The notes: generated by a model from the sequence alone, not told the origin. Shown: positions 26,847 to 35,356, counted from the first letter of the stretch. The stretch: DNA of 50,095 nucleotides from Microcystis wesenbergii FACHB-1317 (GCF_014696875.1 NZ_JACJQV010000126.1:1-50095), one strand, 5' to 3'. Numbers and translations are program-made.

Positions 26847-27911
26847 ATGGTGCAAAAAATAGCTTTTTTTAATCATAAAGGTGGAGTCAGCAAAACTACA
26901 ACCACTTTTAACCTTGGTTGGATGCTTGCTGAGAAGGGCAAAAGAGTAATTATTGTCGATACCGATCCCCAATGTAACTTAACTGGTATGGCTTTGGCTA
27001 AAGAAAGTGAAGATAGGGAGGAAAGACTACAAGCCATCTACAATACTTACTATAATATTAAAACAGCTTTAGCACCTGCTTTTGAGTCTCAACCGAGATT
27101 AATTGAAGCTGTGGACTGTATTCCTATTGATGGTCGTGATCGTTTATTTCTATTGCCCGGTCATGTGGGGTTAGCTGAATATGAAGTTACCCTAGGTATT
27201 GCTCAAGAACTTAGTGGGTCAATTCAGGCTTTAAAAAATCTCCCCGGTGCGATTACATATTTATTAGACAAAACTGCCGAAAGATTTGAAGCTGACTATA
27301 TTTTAATCGATATGAGTCCCAGTTTGGGGTCAATCAATCAAAATATACTGATGACCAGCAACTTTTTTATTGTGCCAACCACGCCAGATTTTTTCTCGGT
27401 TATGGCTATCGATTCTTTAGCTAAAATATTGCCTAAGTGGCACCAATGGGCTAAGGCAGCTAGTGCTTTACCAATTCTCAAAACAGCCAACTATCCCTTT
27501 CCCGAAGTTGACCTACATTTTTTGGGAACTATTGTTCAGAACTATCGAATTATTCGTGGTAAAGAAACAAAAGCTCTTGAAAACTGGATTAACGAAATCG
27601 AGGAAAATATTGGCAATAAAATGATTCCAGCCCTAGAAAAAAATGGCATGATGCTACCGAAATTTATCTACGATCAGAATGGTGTACCAGACTGCTGTAC
27701 TCTAGTAAAAATCCCTGATTTTAATAGTCTTATTGCCTTATCTCAAGAGCATCAAGTGTCTGTTTTTGCGCTAACTGCTGAACAATTAGAATGGCAAGGT
27801 AAAGTGTTAGATCAAGCCCAAGAAAAACAAGAAGAATTTAAAAATATTTTTTCTGACTTGGCAGACAAAGTTATCGGTCTTACCTCCGAGATTTATGCAG
27901 TTAGCCATTGA
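26847..27911 (+). CDS. ParA/MinD-type ATPase paired with a HEPN protein
   Basis: A 354-residue ATPase. The deviant Walker A is KGGVSKTTTT (Lys11 and Lys16); DTDPQCNLTGM is the A' motif and YILIDMSPSLGSINQ is Walker B. It lacks the N-terminal helix-turn-helix of plasmid P1-type ParA, and no ParB or parS-like gene follows. Insertions around residues 45-125 and the extra C-terminal coiled coil (EQLEWQGKVLDQAQEKQEEF) are unlike chromosomal Soj. The last 17 bases overlap the HEPN gene. This tight coupling suggests a dedicated two-protein system, perhaps defence or toxin control, rather than chromosome partition. Confidence 0.85.
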   Translation: MVQKIAFFNHKGGVSKTTTTFNLGWMLAEKGKRVIIVDTDPQCNLTGMALAKESEDREERLQAIYNTYYNIKTALAPAFESQPRLIEAVDCIPIDGRDRLFLLPGHVGLAEYEVTLGIAQELSGSIQALKNLPGAITYLLDKTAERFEADYILIDMSPSLGSINQNILMTSNFFIVPTTPDFFSVMAIDSLAKILPKWHQWAKAASALPILKTANYPFPEVDLHFLGTIVQNYRIIRGKETKALENWINEIEENIGNKMIPALEKNGMMLPKFIYDQNGVPDCCTLVKIPDFNSLIALSQEHQVSVFALTAEQLEWQGKVLDQAQEKQEEFKNIFSDLADKVIGLTSEIYAVSH

Positions 27912-28656
27912 ACAATTTCGCCTTAGTCTTGCCCGCGTTCGTGACTTGATCGCTATCCACAATTCCCTCAAATCTCAGACTACTTCCGCCCTAGATGTAT
28001 CGGATATCCTCAGAGCCGCTTTAGTCCTGACTGTGAGCGCTTTAGATTATTATATTCACGAAGTGGTTACTCTAGGAATGCTAGAAATTTATCGAGGCCA
28101 ACGTTCAGAACCTTCTCCCACTCCTAACAGTTCTCAATCTGCCTTTTCTCGTTTTCAAGTCTCCTTGGATGGCGCACGACAAGAACGATTGATAGCTATT
28201 AGTATTGGCTCTTGGTTAGAGAACGAAATTCAACAAAACTACGGTTCTTTTTTTGGTCAAGAATCTCGCTCAATTTCCGAGGTACTACCAATGATTGAAA
28301 ATCTCCTCACCAACAAACTTAATAGTAATTATTGGCTAGAGACTGAAATTAGAGAAAACCTCAGATATAAAAGCTTTCAACAACCGGACAAGATAGCGGA
28401 GGCCATTAGACTAATTTCAGCCAAGAAATTGTGGGAAGAAGTGGCCAGCAAACTAAATAAACCAGCCAAAGATATTAAAAGCCAACTTAGCATAATTGTT
28501 GATCGAAGGAACAAAATCGCCCACGAAGCTGATATAGACCCGAGTTATGGCATTGGCAGTCGCTGGAATATCGATGAAAATCTCGTTAATGATGCCGTTA
28601 CCTTTATAGAACAGCTTGTTGAAAATATCCATCAGGTACTTGAGGACATCCACTAG
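27895..28656 (+). CDS. HEPN-domain protein (putative RNase)
   Basis: A 253-residue, mostly helical protein. VDRRNKIAHEADI near residue 202 gives R205-x4-H210, the catalytic motif of HEPN ribonucleases. The N-terminal ALVLTVSALDYYIHEVVTLGM recalls RiboL-PSP or MAE_28990-type HEPN families, but I cannot settle the subtype. HEPN proteins commonly act as RNases in toxin-antitoxin and anti-phage systems. The ATG at 27895 lies inside the ParA gene, giving a 17-base overlap in another frame and translational coupling. No separate antitoxin is visible, so ParA may be the controller. That is inference. Confidence 0.82.
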   Translation: MQLAIEQFRLSLARVRDLIAIHNSLKSQTTSALDVSDILRAALVLTVSALDYYIHEVVTLGMLEIYRGQRSEPSPTPNSSQSAFSRFQVSLDGARQERLIAISIGSWLENEIQQNYGSFFGQESRSISEVLPMIENLLTNKLNSNYWLETEIRENLRYKSFQQPDKIAEAIRLISAKKLWEEVASKLNKPAKDIKSQLSIIVDRRNKIAHEADIDPSYGIGSRWNIDENLVNDAVTFIEQLVENIHQVLEDIH

Positions 28657-28802
28657 CCGAGAATTTCCCCAGCAGTCTAGTTATAAATACTTATAATTTC
28701 TCAGGGAATTATAACAATTATTAAATAATGTGTAGTTTTGTATACTGATGTCAGGAACTTAGATACAATATCAAGTGGCGTAAGATATATAGAGATTAGC
28801 TA

Positions 28803-30521
28803 GTGAGTCGGCATCAAGACAGTCAAACTGACCGGAAACGAGAAGAAACACAGTTCACTCCTTACAGTGCAGAAGCGATCGCTCAAGAATACCGTTACAA
28901 ACCTTGGCAATTGTTCGGTCGCGCTTTCGTGATTATTTGGTCTTTAGGATTATTTCTCCTCAGTCTCCTCTGGGACAAATGGACAAAGCAAGAAGAAGCC
29001 AATAAATACAGGCGTGCCAGCGAACTTAGGCAAATTCTCACCCGTTTGGGTCCCACCTTCATCAAAGTCGGTCAAGCTCTCTCTACCCGTCCCGACCTCG
29101 TTCGCAAAGACTTTTTAGACGAATTAGTTAAACTGCAAGACCAACTTCCCCCCTTCGATAACCACATCGCTTTTGCCCTTATCGAGACAGAATTGGGGAT
29201 GCCTGTAGAAAAAGCCTATCGAGAAATATCCCCCACCCCGGTAGCTGCCGCTAGTTTAGGACAGGTTTACAAAGCGATACTCCCCACCGGTGAAGAAGTA
29301 GCCGTTAAAGTGCAACGGCCCGGGCTGCGGGCGCTTTTAAGCCTCGATTTATACCTAATGCGCTGGGCTGCCCAAAAATTCGGTCGTTTATTACCCCTCA
29401 ATCTCGGCCACGACCTCACCCTGATTGTCGATGAATTCGGCACCAAACTCTTTGAGGAAATCGACTATCAAAACGAAGGTCGCAACGCCGAAAAATTCGC
29501 CACCAACTTCCAAAATAACCCCGAAGTTAAAGTTCCCAGTATCTACTGGCGTTATAGTGGTCGCCGCGTCCTCACCCTGGAATGGATTGATGGCTATAAA
29601 CTCACCGATACCGAGAACATCAAAGCTTTAGGATTAGACCCCAATAATATCGTTAAAATCGGCGTAACCTCTGGATTACAGCAACTCCTCGAACACGGCT
29701 TTTTCCACGCTGATCCCCACCCGGGTAATCTTTTCGCCACTTTTGATGGTCGCATGGCCTATATCGATTTTGGCATGATGGACCAGTTAGAGGAGGAAAC
29801 TAAAGAAACCCTCGCTAGTTGCGTCGTCGATTTAATTAACAAAGACTACGAAAACCTGGCCAGCAACTTTGTCAAACTGGGATTTTTAACCCCAGAAACG
29901 GATATAAAACCAATTATTCCGGCTCTAGAACGGGTTTTAGGCAATGCCATCGGTCAAAGGGTCGGTGACTTCAATTTCCGCACTATTACCGATGATTTCT
30001 CCGAATTGATGTACCAATATCCCTTCCGGATTCCCGCCAAATTCGCCCTGATTATTCGTTCCCTCGTCACCCAAGAAGGGGTGGCCCTTACCCTCGATCC
30101 TAACTTCAAAATCGTCCAAGTAGCCTATCCCTACGTTGCTAAACGTCTCCTGACCGGGGAATCGCCCCAACTGCGCCGGCGTTTACTAGATGTGCTGTTC
30201 AAAGACGGTAAATTCCAGTGGCAACGCCTAGAAAACATGATTACAATGGCTCGATCGGAAAGTAACTTCGATTTACTGCCCACAGCGCAATTAGGCATCA
30301 CTTTTCTTCTCTCGGAAGAAGGTCGTTATCTGCGTCGTCAATTGCTATTAGCTTTGACGGAAGATGACCGTCTCCACACGGCCGAAGTACAACGTCTCTG
30401 GGGTTTAATTCAAGGAGAATTGCAACCGCGGCGACTCTTGGATGTGGCCATGAGCGCTTTTCGGGAATTATCGTCCCAAGGTGTGGCCGCTGTCCTTCCG
30501 CGAGAAACCAGTTCGCGTTAA
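28803..30521 (+). CDS. ABC1/AarF/UbiB atypical kinase
   Basis: A 572-residue ABC1-family protein with a GTG start at 28803. The family motif FIKVGQALSTRPDLV, the Ala-rich loop AAASLGQVYKA in place of a Gly-rich loop, VAVKVQRPG with the ATP-binding Lys, FFHADPHPGNLFA and YIDFGMMD are all intact. Plant and cyanobacterial members sit at thylakoids or plastoglobules and influence prenyl-quinone and tocopherol metabolism. A hydrophobic stretch at about 41-58 may anchor it. The precise substrate is unknown. Confidence 0.92.
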   Translation: MSRHQDSQTDRKREETQFTPYSAEAIAQEYRYKPWQLFGRAFVIIWSLGLFLLSLLWDKWTKQEEANKYRRASELRQILTRLGPTFIKVGQALSTRPDLVRKDFLDELVKLQDQLPPFDNHIAFALIETELGMPVEKAYREISPTPVAAASLGQVYKAILPTGEEVAVKVQRPGLRALLSLDLYLMRWAAQKFGRLLPLNLGHDLTLIVDEFGTKLFEEIDYQNEGRNAEKFATNFQNNPEVKVPSIYWRYSGRRVLTLEWIDGYKLTDTENIKALGLDPNNIVKIGVTSGLQQLLEHGFFHADPHPGNLFATFDGRMAYIDFGMMDQLEEETKETLASCVVDLINKDYENLASNFVKLGFLTPETDIKPIIPALERVLGNAIGQRVGDFNFRTITDDFSELMYQYPFRIPAKFALIIRSLVTQEGVALTLDPNFKIVQVAYPYVAKRLLTGESPQLRRRLLDVLFKDGKFQWQRLENMITMARSESNFDLLPTAQLGITFLLSEEGRYLRRQLLLALTEDDRLHTAEVQRLWGLIQGELQPRRLLDVAMSAFRELSSQGVAAVLPRETSSR

Positions 30522-30557
30522 AGTGTTTAAGGTCATCATCGGTTAATCACTTTTTCT

Positions 30558-30935
30558 ATGGATTATTATTTTCTGCCCCAACCGCCCTATTTTCTAGTTT
30601 TTGCTGGTTTATTTATCGGTATTACCTGCGGGGCCGCTTTTGAAGCTAGTCTCAAGCAAGTGGTTAACAATTGGTATAAAAATAAGGGTTCAGACGATCA
30701 AAATCTTTTAAAATCCAGTTCCTTACAAATTCCTTTTATTGGTATTTGTGTAGGAATCTGTCTTTTCCTTGCCTCGGGATTAGATATATTTATTCTCAAT
30801 GGTTGGGTTGCCTACGCTATCTCTCTCCCGATGACTATCTTTATCGGTGGTTTGGTTTGGAGTCAGTTAGGGGAATTGTTAGGCCAATTACAGCGCGGCG
30901 GTTCTAAAGAAATTGACCTCGATTATCGGGGATAA
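30558..30935 (+). CDS. Small membrane protein of unknown function
   Basis: A 125-residue protein with three predicted helices (about 11-30, 55-80 and 84-108). It has small Gly-rich helix contacts (FAGLFIGITCGAAFEASL) and a charged C-terminus. It starts 36 bases after the ABC1 kinase stop and may be cotranscribed with it. It looks like a conserved cyanobacterial hypothetical protein; I have no function for it. Confidence 0.65.
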   Translation: MDYYFLPQPPYFLVFAGLFIGITCGAAFEASLKQVVNNWYKNKGSDDQNLLKSSSLQIPFIGICVGICLFLASGLDIFILNGWVAYAISLPMTIFIGGLVWSQLGELLGQLQRGGSKEIDLDYRG

Positions 30936-31020
30936 TTAGGAGGCAGCAAACATTTAGGACTAAGATAATAGGTGTTAGCAGATAGGAAATATCACCCCCC
31001 TCACAACTAACACCAAAACC

Positions 31021-31247
31021 CTAGTTAGGGTTGGCTGAATAAATCTAAAAACCTTGTTGGATAAGGTCTTTAGACTTTTTTTCCCTCAAAAAGTGCCGAC
31101 CATTGGAGTGATTGGGGGGAAAATTCCTGGACTTTTTCCCTGAAAATTAGGTAATTGACCACCTGAAAATGGGTAAAACCCCACACCCCACACCCTACAC
31201 CCTACACCCTACCCCCACGAAAAACTTTTTGCCGCAAACCCTAGTTA
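31021..31247. mobile_element. MITE with TAGTTAGGGTTGGCTGAATAAA end
   Basis: About 227 bases; the left end CTAGTTAGGGTTGGCTGAATAA pairs imperfectly with the right end TTTTTGCCGCAAACCCTAGTTAT. The interior has ACCCCACACCCTACACCCTA low-complexity sequence. A partial copy lies at 36256-36402, and the end also appears at 18500-18516. It fills most of the 349 bases between the small membrane gene and the chorismate enzyme gene, and ends 38 bases before the latter's ATG. Confidence 0.75.
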
Positions 31248-31284
31248 TACCCAATTTCCCAGCTATTTTGGCCCGCGAGTTTAG

Positions 31285-32622
31285 ATGCAAAAACCTTTAG
31301 CATGGCATTGGCGATCGCTTCCTCTGCATCAGCGCAGCGGTTCCGATGTTTTTGCCTGCTTATTCTCCCAAGATGCGATCGCTACTTTACTAGAAAGTCC
31401 CTATCCGGGTAATTTCCTCTCCCGTTACTCTCTTTGTGCTGGTTCCCCGCGTCAGCTTTGGACCCCCGCACTGGGGGAAATTTTGCCCTTTTTAAGCAGT
31501 TTACTCCCCCAAACCCGATCGGATATTCTTCCCGATCATCTTCCTTTCCATGGTGGTTGGTTGGGGTGGTTAGGCTACGATTTAGCTTGGGAAATAGAAA
31601 AATTACCCGACAGGAAAGCTGATACTCTCCCTTTTCCCGTCGCTTATTGGTATGAACCGGATAGTTTTGCCATTCTCGATCACCAAGCACAAATTCTCTG
31701 GTTAGCTGCCACTAAACCCGAAGATTTAGATAAATACGAACAATCTTTAAGCAATCAACTGGATTTTGAGTTTATCGATCCTCGTCCCTCTCCCTTAATC
31801 TTTTATACTTCTCAACTCGACTACGAAAAAGCTGTTAAAAAAGCCTTAGATTATATCAGAAAAGGCGATATTTTTCAAGCAAATTTATCCCTAAGATTTC
31901 AAAGCACAACTAGGGCAAAAGGATGGCAAATTTATCGCAGTTTACAACAGATTAACCCTTCTCCTTTTGCCAGTTATTGGCGCACCCCTTGGGGAGAAAT
32001 GATTAGTTGTTCTCCCGAAAGATTGGTAAAATTAGAAAGAGGAATAGCCAGCACTAGACCGATCGCTGGAACCCGTCCCCGGGGCAAAACCGAGGCACTC
32101 GATCGACAATTGGCCGAGGAACTATTAACTAATAAAAAAGAGCGGGCCGAGCATATTATGCTAGTGGACCTAGAACGTAATGATCTAGGTAGAGTTTGTG
32201 AATGGGGATCGGTTCATGTGGATGAATTACTGACGATCGAGCGTTATAGTCACGTTATGCACTTGGTCAGTAATGTTCAAGGAAAATTAGATAAAAAGTA
32301 TCATGCTATTGATTTAATTAAAGCTCTTTTCCCTGGGGGAACAATTACCGGTTGTCCGAAAGTTCGCTGTCTAGAAATTATCGAAGAATTGGAACCGATG
32401 CGACGCAATTTATTCTATGGTTCCTGTGGCTATATTGACCTACGGGGTCGTTTAGATTTAAATATTCTCATCCGTACCCTATTAATGACTGCTCAAGGGA
32501 ATTTAAACACCGTTTGGGGACAAGTGGGAGCGGGAATAGTTGCCGATAGCGATCCCGAAAAAGAATGGTTAGAATCCCTTCATAAAGCTGAGGCACAATT
32601 AATCGCTTTACGTTCTTTTTAA
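31285..32622 (+). CDS. Chorismate-utilising enzyme (PabB/TrpE-like component I)
   Basis: A 445-residue member of the anthranilate synthase/aminodeoxychorismate synthase component I family. DIFQANLSLRF, ERLVKLERG, RPIAGTRPRGKT, RAEHIMLVDLERNDLGRVC, FPGGTITGCPKVR and GQVGAGIVADSDP are the conserved active-site blocks. The key motif reads PIAGT as in TrpE, not PIKGT as in classical PabB, whose Lys forms a covalent intermediate. The size and N-terminal LGWLGYDLAWEIE part fit PabB-like proteins. It therefore makes either aminodeoxychorismate for folate or anthranilate for tryptophan. Confidence 0.85.
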   Translation: MQKPLAWHWRSLPLHQRSGSDVFACLFSQDAIATLLESPYPGNFLSRYSLCAGSPRQLWTPALGEILPFLSSLLPQTRSDILPDHLPFHGGWLGWLGYDLAWEIEKLPDRKADTLPFPVAYWYEPDSFAILDHQAQILWLAATKPEDLDKYEQSLSNQLDFEFIDPRPSPLIFYTSQLDYEKAVKKALDYIRKGDIFQANLSLRFQSTTRAKGWQIYRSLQQINPSPFASYWRTPWGEMISCSPERLVKLERGIASTRPIAGTRPRGKTEALDRQLAEELLTNKKERAEHIMLVDLERNDLGRVCEWGSVHVDELLTIERYSHVMHLVSNVQGKLDKKYHAIDLIKALFPGGTITGCPKVRCLEIIEELEPMRRNLFYGSCGYIDLRGRLDLNILIRTLLMTAQGNLNTVWGQVGAGIVADSDPEKEWLESLHKAEAQLIALRSF

Positions 32623-32728
32623 TTTTTGATTTCAACAAACTAACCTATTGTTGCATCGAAAACCGATCTTTTTACTTTTTACCTTATCTGCTATTTTGTA
32701 GGATAGCTTCCGATCTTGAACCCTATTC

Positions 32729-33694
32729 ATGAATCAAATTTCTATCGCTGTTACTTTTTTTCTTAGTTTAGTCTTGACCTCGCTTCCCTTTTTACTTTTG
32801 GGGGCAGCCGTTTCCAGTTTTTTGCTGGTTTTCGTCAATAAACAGCGATTAGCGGCGATATTTCCCCGTAATCGACTGTTAGGAGCGATCGTTGGCAGTA
32901 CAATCGGATTAATCCTACCCGTCGGACAATACGGCACAATTCCCGTCGCTAGAAGATTTTTATTAGAGGGAGTACCCCCAGGGGTGGTGTTTAGCTTTCT
33001 CACCGCTGCACCTACCCTAAATATCGTCACTCTTTGGCTAACTTGGCAGACTTTCACCTATTCTAGTATTTTCTTCTATCGATCGCTTTCGGTCTGGTTA
33101 ATGGCAATTGTTATCGGTACTCTCTTTAGTTTCTATCGGGAAAAACCCCGCACCGATAGCGAAATTCCCCTAGAATCGAGTTTGGTTCTTTCTGGGAGTT
33201 TTTTACCAGAGGCAGCAGCCAGTCAACCCCTACAAAGAGTCGGCAGTCTTGTTTATGAGTATAAAGCTAGAGATAGGCAAGCTTGGCCAATTTCTGTGCA
33301 GTTATTTCTCAATAACTTTATCGATGAAGCGCTGGAATTAGGGGGATTATTAATCATTGGCTGTGCGATCGCTAGTGTCTTTCAGCTATTATTACCTCAG
33401 AGTCAATTAATTGCCTGGGGGAATACTCCCGTTACTCAAATTCTCGTGCAGTTGTTTTTTGGTGTCACTCTCGCTGTTAATGCTAGTCTTAGCGCTTTTG
33501 TCCCCGGTTCTTTAATTACTAATCTGTCCGTGGGTTCCACTCTAGCTTTTTTACTGGTCGCTTCCCTCATTGATATTAAAGCTTTTATCCTCCTCCTATC
33601 AGCTTTCCGTCCTAAAATCGTCCTTTATTGCGGAATTTTATGGCTGTTAATGACTTTTTTAGTGGCTCTGATCCTCAGTTTTTATCTAGGTTGA
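32729..33694 (+). CDS. DUF318-type permease
   Basis: A 321-residue membrane protein with about eight helices of the YraQ/ArsP-like permease family. The conserved LPVGQYGTIPVARRFLLEGVPPG and FLTAAPTLNIVTLW repeat is matched in the second half by VNASLSAFVPGSLITNLSVGS. The linker (about 145-185) is hydrophilic. ArsP relatives export organoarsenicals, but the Cys residues used by them are not evident here, and the substrate is open. It stands alone on the plus strand. Confidence 0.82.
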   Translation: MNQISIAVTFFLSLVLTSLPFLLLGAAVSSFLLVFVNKQRLAAIFPRNRLLGAIVGSTIGLILPVGQYGTIPVARRFLLEGVPPGVVFSFLTAAPTLNIVTLWLTWQTFTYSSIFFYRSLSVWLMAIVIGTLFSFYREKPRTDSEIPLESSLVLSGSFLPEAAASQPLQRVGSLVYEYKARDRQAWPISVQLFLNNFIDEALELGGLLIIGCAIASVFQLLLPQSQLIAWGNTPVTQILVQLFFGVTLAVNASLSAFVPGSLITNLSVGSTLAFLLVASLIDIKAFILLLSAFRPKIVLYCGILWLLMTFLVALILSFYLG

Positions 33695-33722
33695 ATTCCT
33701 TCCGGGTCAGAAAAATTTTCTC

Positions 33723-33751
33723 TTGACAAAAGCCCCTTGACATGATATTAT
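33723..33751 (+). promoter_or_regulatory. Promoter-like TTGACA-N17-TATTAT, copy 1
   Basis: A perfect -35 and a five-of-six -10 with the optimal 17-base spacer inside a thrice-repeated block. No gene is positioned downstream on this strand. It may be fortuitous, or drive an unannotated RNA. Confidence 0.35.
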
Positions 33752-34028
33752 ATTCATAATGGGAAAGCCCTGCGCCTGCGAACCCTATTTTCCAACGGTC
33801 TTAACTATGATTGATGTGATTATTGGATTGACTATGATTGGTTCATTCAATCAATCTTCATCTCTAATCCACTCTTAACTAGCTCCCTAATCACAGTCCA
33901 TCATTCAATCATTCCAATCATAGTCGATGATTGGTGGTGGGTTACTGGACTAGGTAATAGGTGTAGGGGTAATTCATGAATTACCCCTACAATCGGCTAG
34001 GTTTTTCTGGATGTTGTTAAAATTTCTC

Positions 34029-34057
34029 TTGACAAAAGCCTCTTGACATGATATTAT
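34029..34057 (+). promoter_or_regulatory. Promoter-like TTGACA-N17-TATTAT, copy 2
   Basis: Same block as at 33723, with one base changed in the spacer. It would transcribe antisense to the TPR gene tail at 34119-34290. Confidence 0.35.
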
Positions 34058-34118
34058 ATTCATAATGGAAAATCCGTGCGCCTACAAACCCTATTTTCCC
34101 AAGCATTTAAACTCTAAC

Positions 34119-34290
34119 TCATCCTGATTCTGCTTGCCGGAGTTGCGACAACATAGTTTTATAGTTCTCCATAATTGTTTGGCTATCGGGATGATTGTCT
34201 CCTAATACTTGGGTAGCAATCTTAATCGCTTCTCGATAGAGAGGTTCTACTTTGCTTAAGATTTGGGAACTCCCTAAAGATGATGATCCT
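34119..34290 (-). pseudogene. C-terminal fragment of a TPR protein
   Basis: In one minus-strand frame: VEPLYREAIKIATQVLGDNH, PDSQTIMENYKTMLSQLRQ and AESG-stop (TGA at 34119-34121). This is one kinesin-light-chain-like tetratricopeptide repeat with the usual end of multicopy cyanobacterial TPR genes. No start codon or further repeats are present. The stop-proximal sequence recurs near 35215-35240 without the TPR itself, so the flank was copied separately. Confidence 0.75.
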
Positions 34291-34364
34291 GTTGATTAGC
34301 AATATCTATAGGCAACCCAACCTACGTTCATCTTATATTTAATTCCACCCACCTACTGAGAGGT

Positions 34365-34619
34365 TCAATAAGCATCTTTTCGATGAATACTACTCAATAT
34401 GATAATCAGCATTTCTTGATCTTGAATTTTGTAAATGATGCGATAATCCCCTATTCTAATTCGGTAGGTGTCATCATATCCTTTGAGTTTCTTGACTCCG
34501 CTAGGACGAGGTGTATCGGTAAGTAGTCTAATGGCAGTAATTAAGCGTTCGCGTTGTTGTTTGGGTAAGTTGTTTAGTTGTTTTTGAACTGGTTTCGGAA
34601 TAATAACTCTGTAGTTCAC
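34365..34619 (-). CDS. RelE/ParE-family toxin
   Basis: An 84-residue toxin of the RelE/ParE superfamily. VIIPKPVQKQLNNLPKQQRE gives the basic first helices, GVKKLKGYDDTYRIRIGDYR the central sheet with the usual Arg/Lys, and IIYKIQDQEMLIIILSSIHR the last strands. It likely cleaves ribosome-bound mRNA or inhibits gyrase; the two cannot be told apart here. Its ATG overlaps the antitoxin stop by four bases, so the pair is translationally coupled. Confidence 0.9.
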   Translation of the reverse strand: MNYRVIIPKPVQKQLNNLPKQQRERLITAIRLLTDTPRPSGVKKLKGYDDTYRIRIGDYRIIYKIQDQEMLIIILSSIHRKDAY

Positions 34620-34825
34620 GCTTGAGTTGCCTCATATTCTTCGAGGGTTAGATAGTCTCCTGCTTGATAAGCTGATTCAGAAGCGATTATGTTAGCTTGC
34701 TCTTCTTCTGTAATTTCTATTGCAGTATGTCGTTCTTTGATAAAGAGCAAAAAGTCAAGTAATTCAGTCAAAAGGGTGTCAGGTGTCTGCTCGATTTCTT
34801 TAATTAGTTGTTCTTTGAGTGTCAT
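34616..34825 (-). CDS. Antitoxin of RelE/ParE-type module
   Basis: A 69-residue acidic protein: the N-terminal helix pair EQLIKEIEQTPDTLLTELLD and FLLFIKERHT resembles DUF2281-like antitoxins, and the acidic tail (EITEEEQANIIASESAYQAG) would wrap the toxin. It precedes the toxin gene with a four-base overlap, the standard order. A GTTATCA heptamer array lies immediately upstream, in the place of the promoter. Confidence 0.85.
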   Translation of the reverse strand: MTLKEQLIKEIEQTPDTLLTELLDFLLFIKERHTAIEITEEEQANIIASESAYQAGDYLTLEEYEATQA

Positions 34826-34830
34826 AGCTT

Positions 34831-34910
34831 TATCAGTTATCAGTTATCAGTTATCAGTTATCAGTAATCAGTAATCAGTTATCAGTTATCAGTTATCAGT
34901 TATCAGTGAT
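34831..34910. repeat. Heptanucleotide tandem repeat (GTTATCA)n
   Basis: About eleven copies of the heptamer, including GTAATCA and GTGATTA variants. Same unit as at 10013-10136. It starts five bases before the antitoxin ATG (minus strand), so the module's promoter must lie in or beyond the array. Confidence 0.9.
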
Positions 34911-35356
34911 TAATTCAATCATAGTCGATGATTAGGTGGTGCGTTAGGACGGATTGTTAGCTTCAAGTCAAAGCATAAATTTTTGCCGTCTAACGCACCC
35001 TACGTTTTACTTATCACTAGGTAATAGGTGTAGGGGTAATTCATGAATTACCCCTACAATCGGCTAATTCATGAATTAGCCCTACAATAGGCTACGTTTT
35101 TCTGGATATTGTCAAAATTTCTCTTGACAAAAGCCCCTTGACATGATATTATATTCATAATGGAAAATCCGTGCGCCTACGAACCCTATTTTCCCAAGCA
35201 TTTAAACTCTAACTCATCTTAATTCTGCTTGCCGGAGTTATGGTGATAAGAAAGGATTATCGAAGAAAGGCAGTACACTATAGGCCACTACCGATTACAC
35301 AAGGTGCAATGTAGGGGCGCAATGTTTGCGCCCAAAGTTTAACCCGTTTACTTGTC
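34911..35356. repeat. Repeat-rich intergenic region
   Basis: Holds an imperfect hairpin element (GGTGCGTTAGGACGG at 34938-34952 with CCGTCTAACGCACC at 34986-34999), TAATTCATGAATTA palindromes between 35031 and 35085, and the third copy of the AATTTCTCTTGACAAAAGCC block (35117-35240) with the TPR-tail sequence CTGCTTGCCGGAGTT. No gene is seen. Confidence 0.75.
35124..35152 (+). promoter_or_regulatory. Promoter-like TTGACA-N17-TATTAT, copy 3
   Basis: Spacer and boxes identical to copy 1 at 33723. No plus-strand gene follows. The sequence after the -10 carries a short GGAAAAT/ATTTTCC stem (35162-35194), also present in copy 2. Confidence 0.35.

Larger units (their letters stand above)
33695..34118. 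repeat. Repeat-rich intergenic region
   Basis: Contains two copies of a block that starts AATTTCTCTTGACAAAAGCC (about 33715-33795 and 34021-34118; third copy 35117-35240), an inverted pair GACTATGATTGG/CCAATCATAGTC (33829-33841 and 33915-33926), and a TAATTCATGAATTA palindrome (33961-33991) that is repeated at 35031-35060. No gene is seen. Confidence 0.75.

Noticed and set aside
26847-27911. ParA gene as a plasmid or chromosome partition locus
   Set aside because: No parB-like gene or parS-like repeats follow; the overlap partner is a HEPN protein, so a partition role is not supported by context.
33758-34121. Small ORFs starting at the ATG after the repeated promoter-like boxes (reading ENPCAYEPYFP or variants)
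   Set aside because: The three copies differ by several amino-acid changes in twelve codons and have no ribosome-binding site; better explained as repeated flanking DNA.
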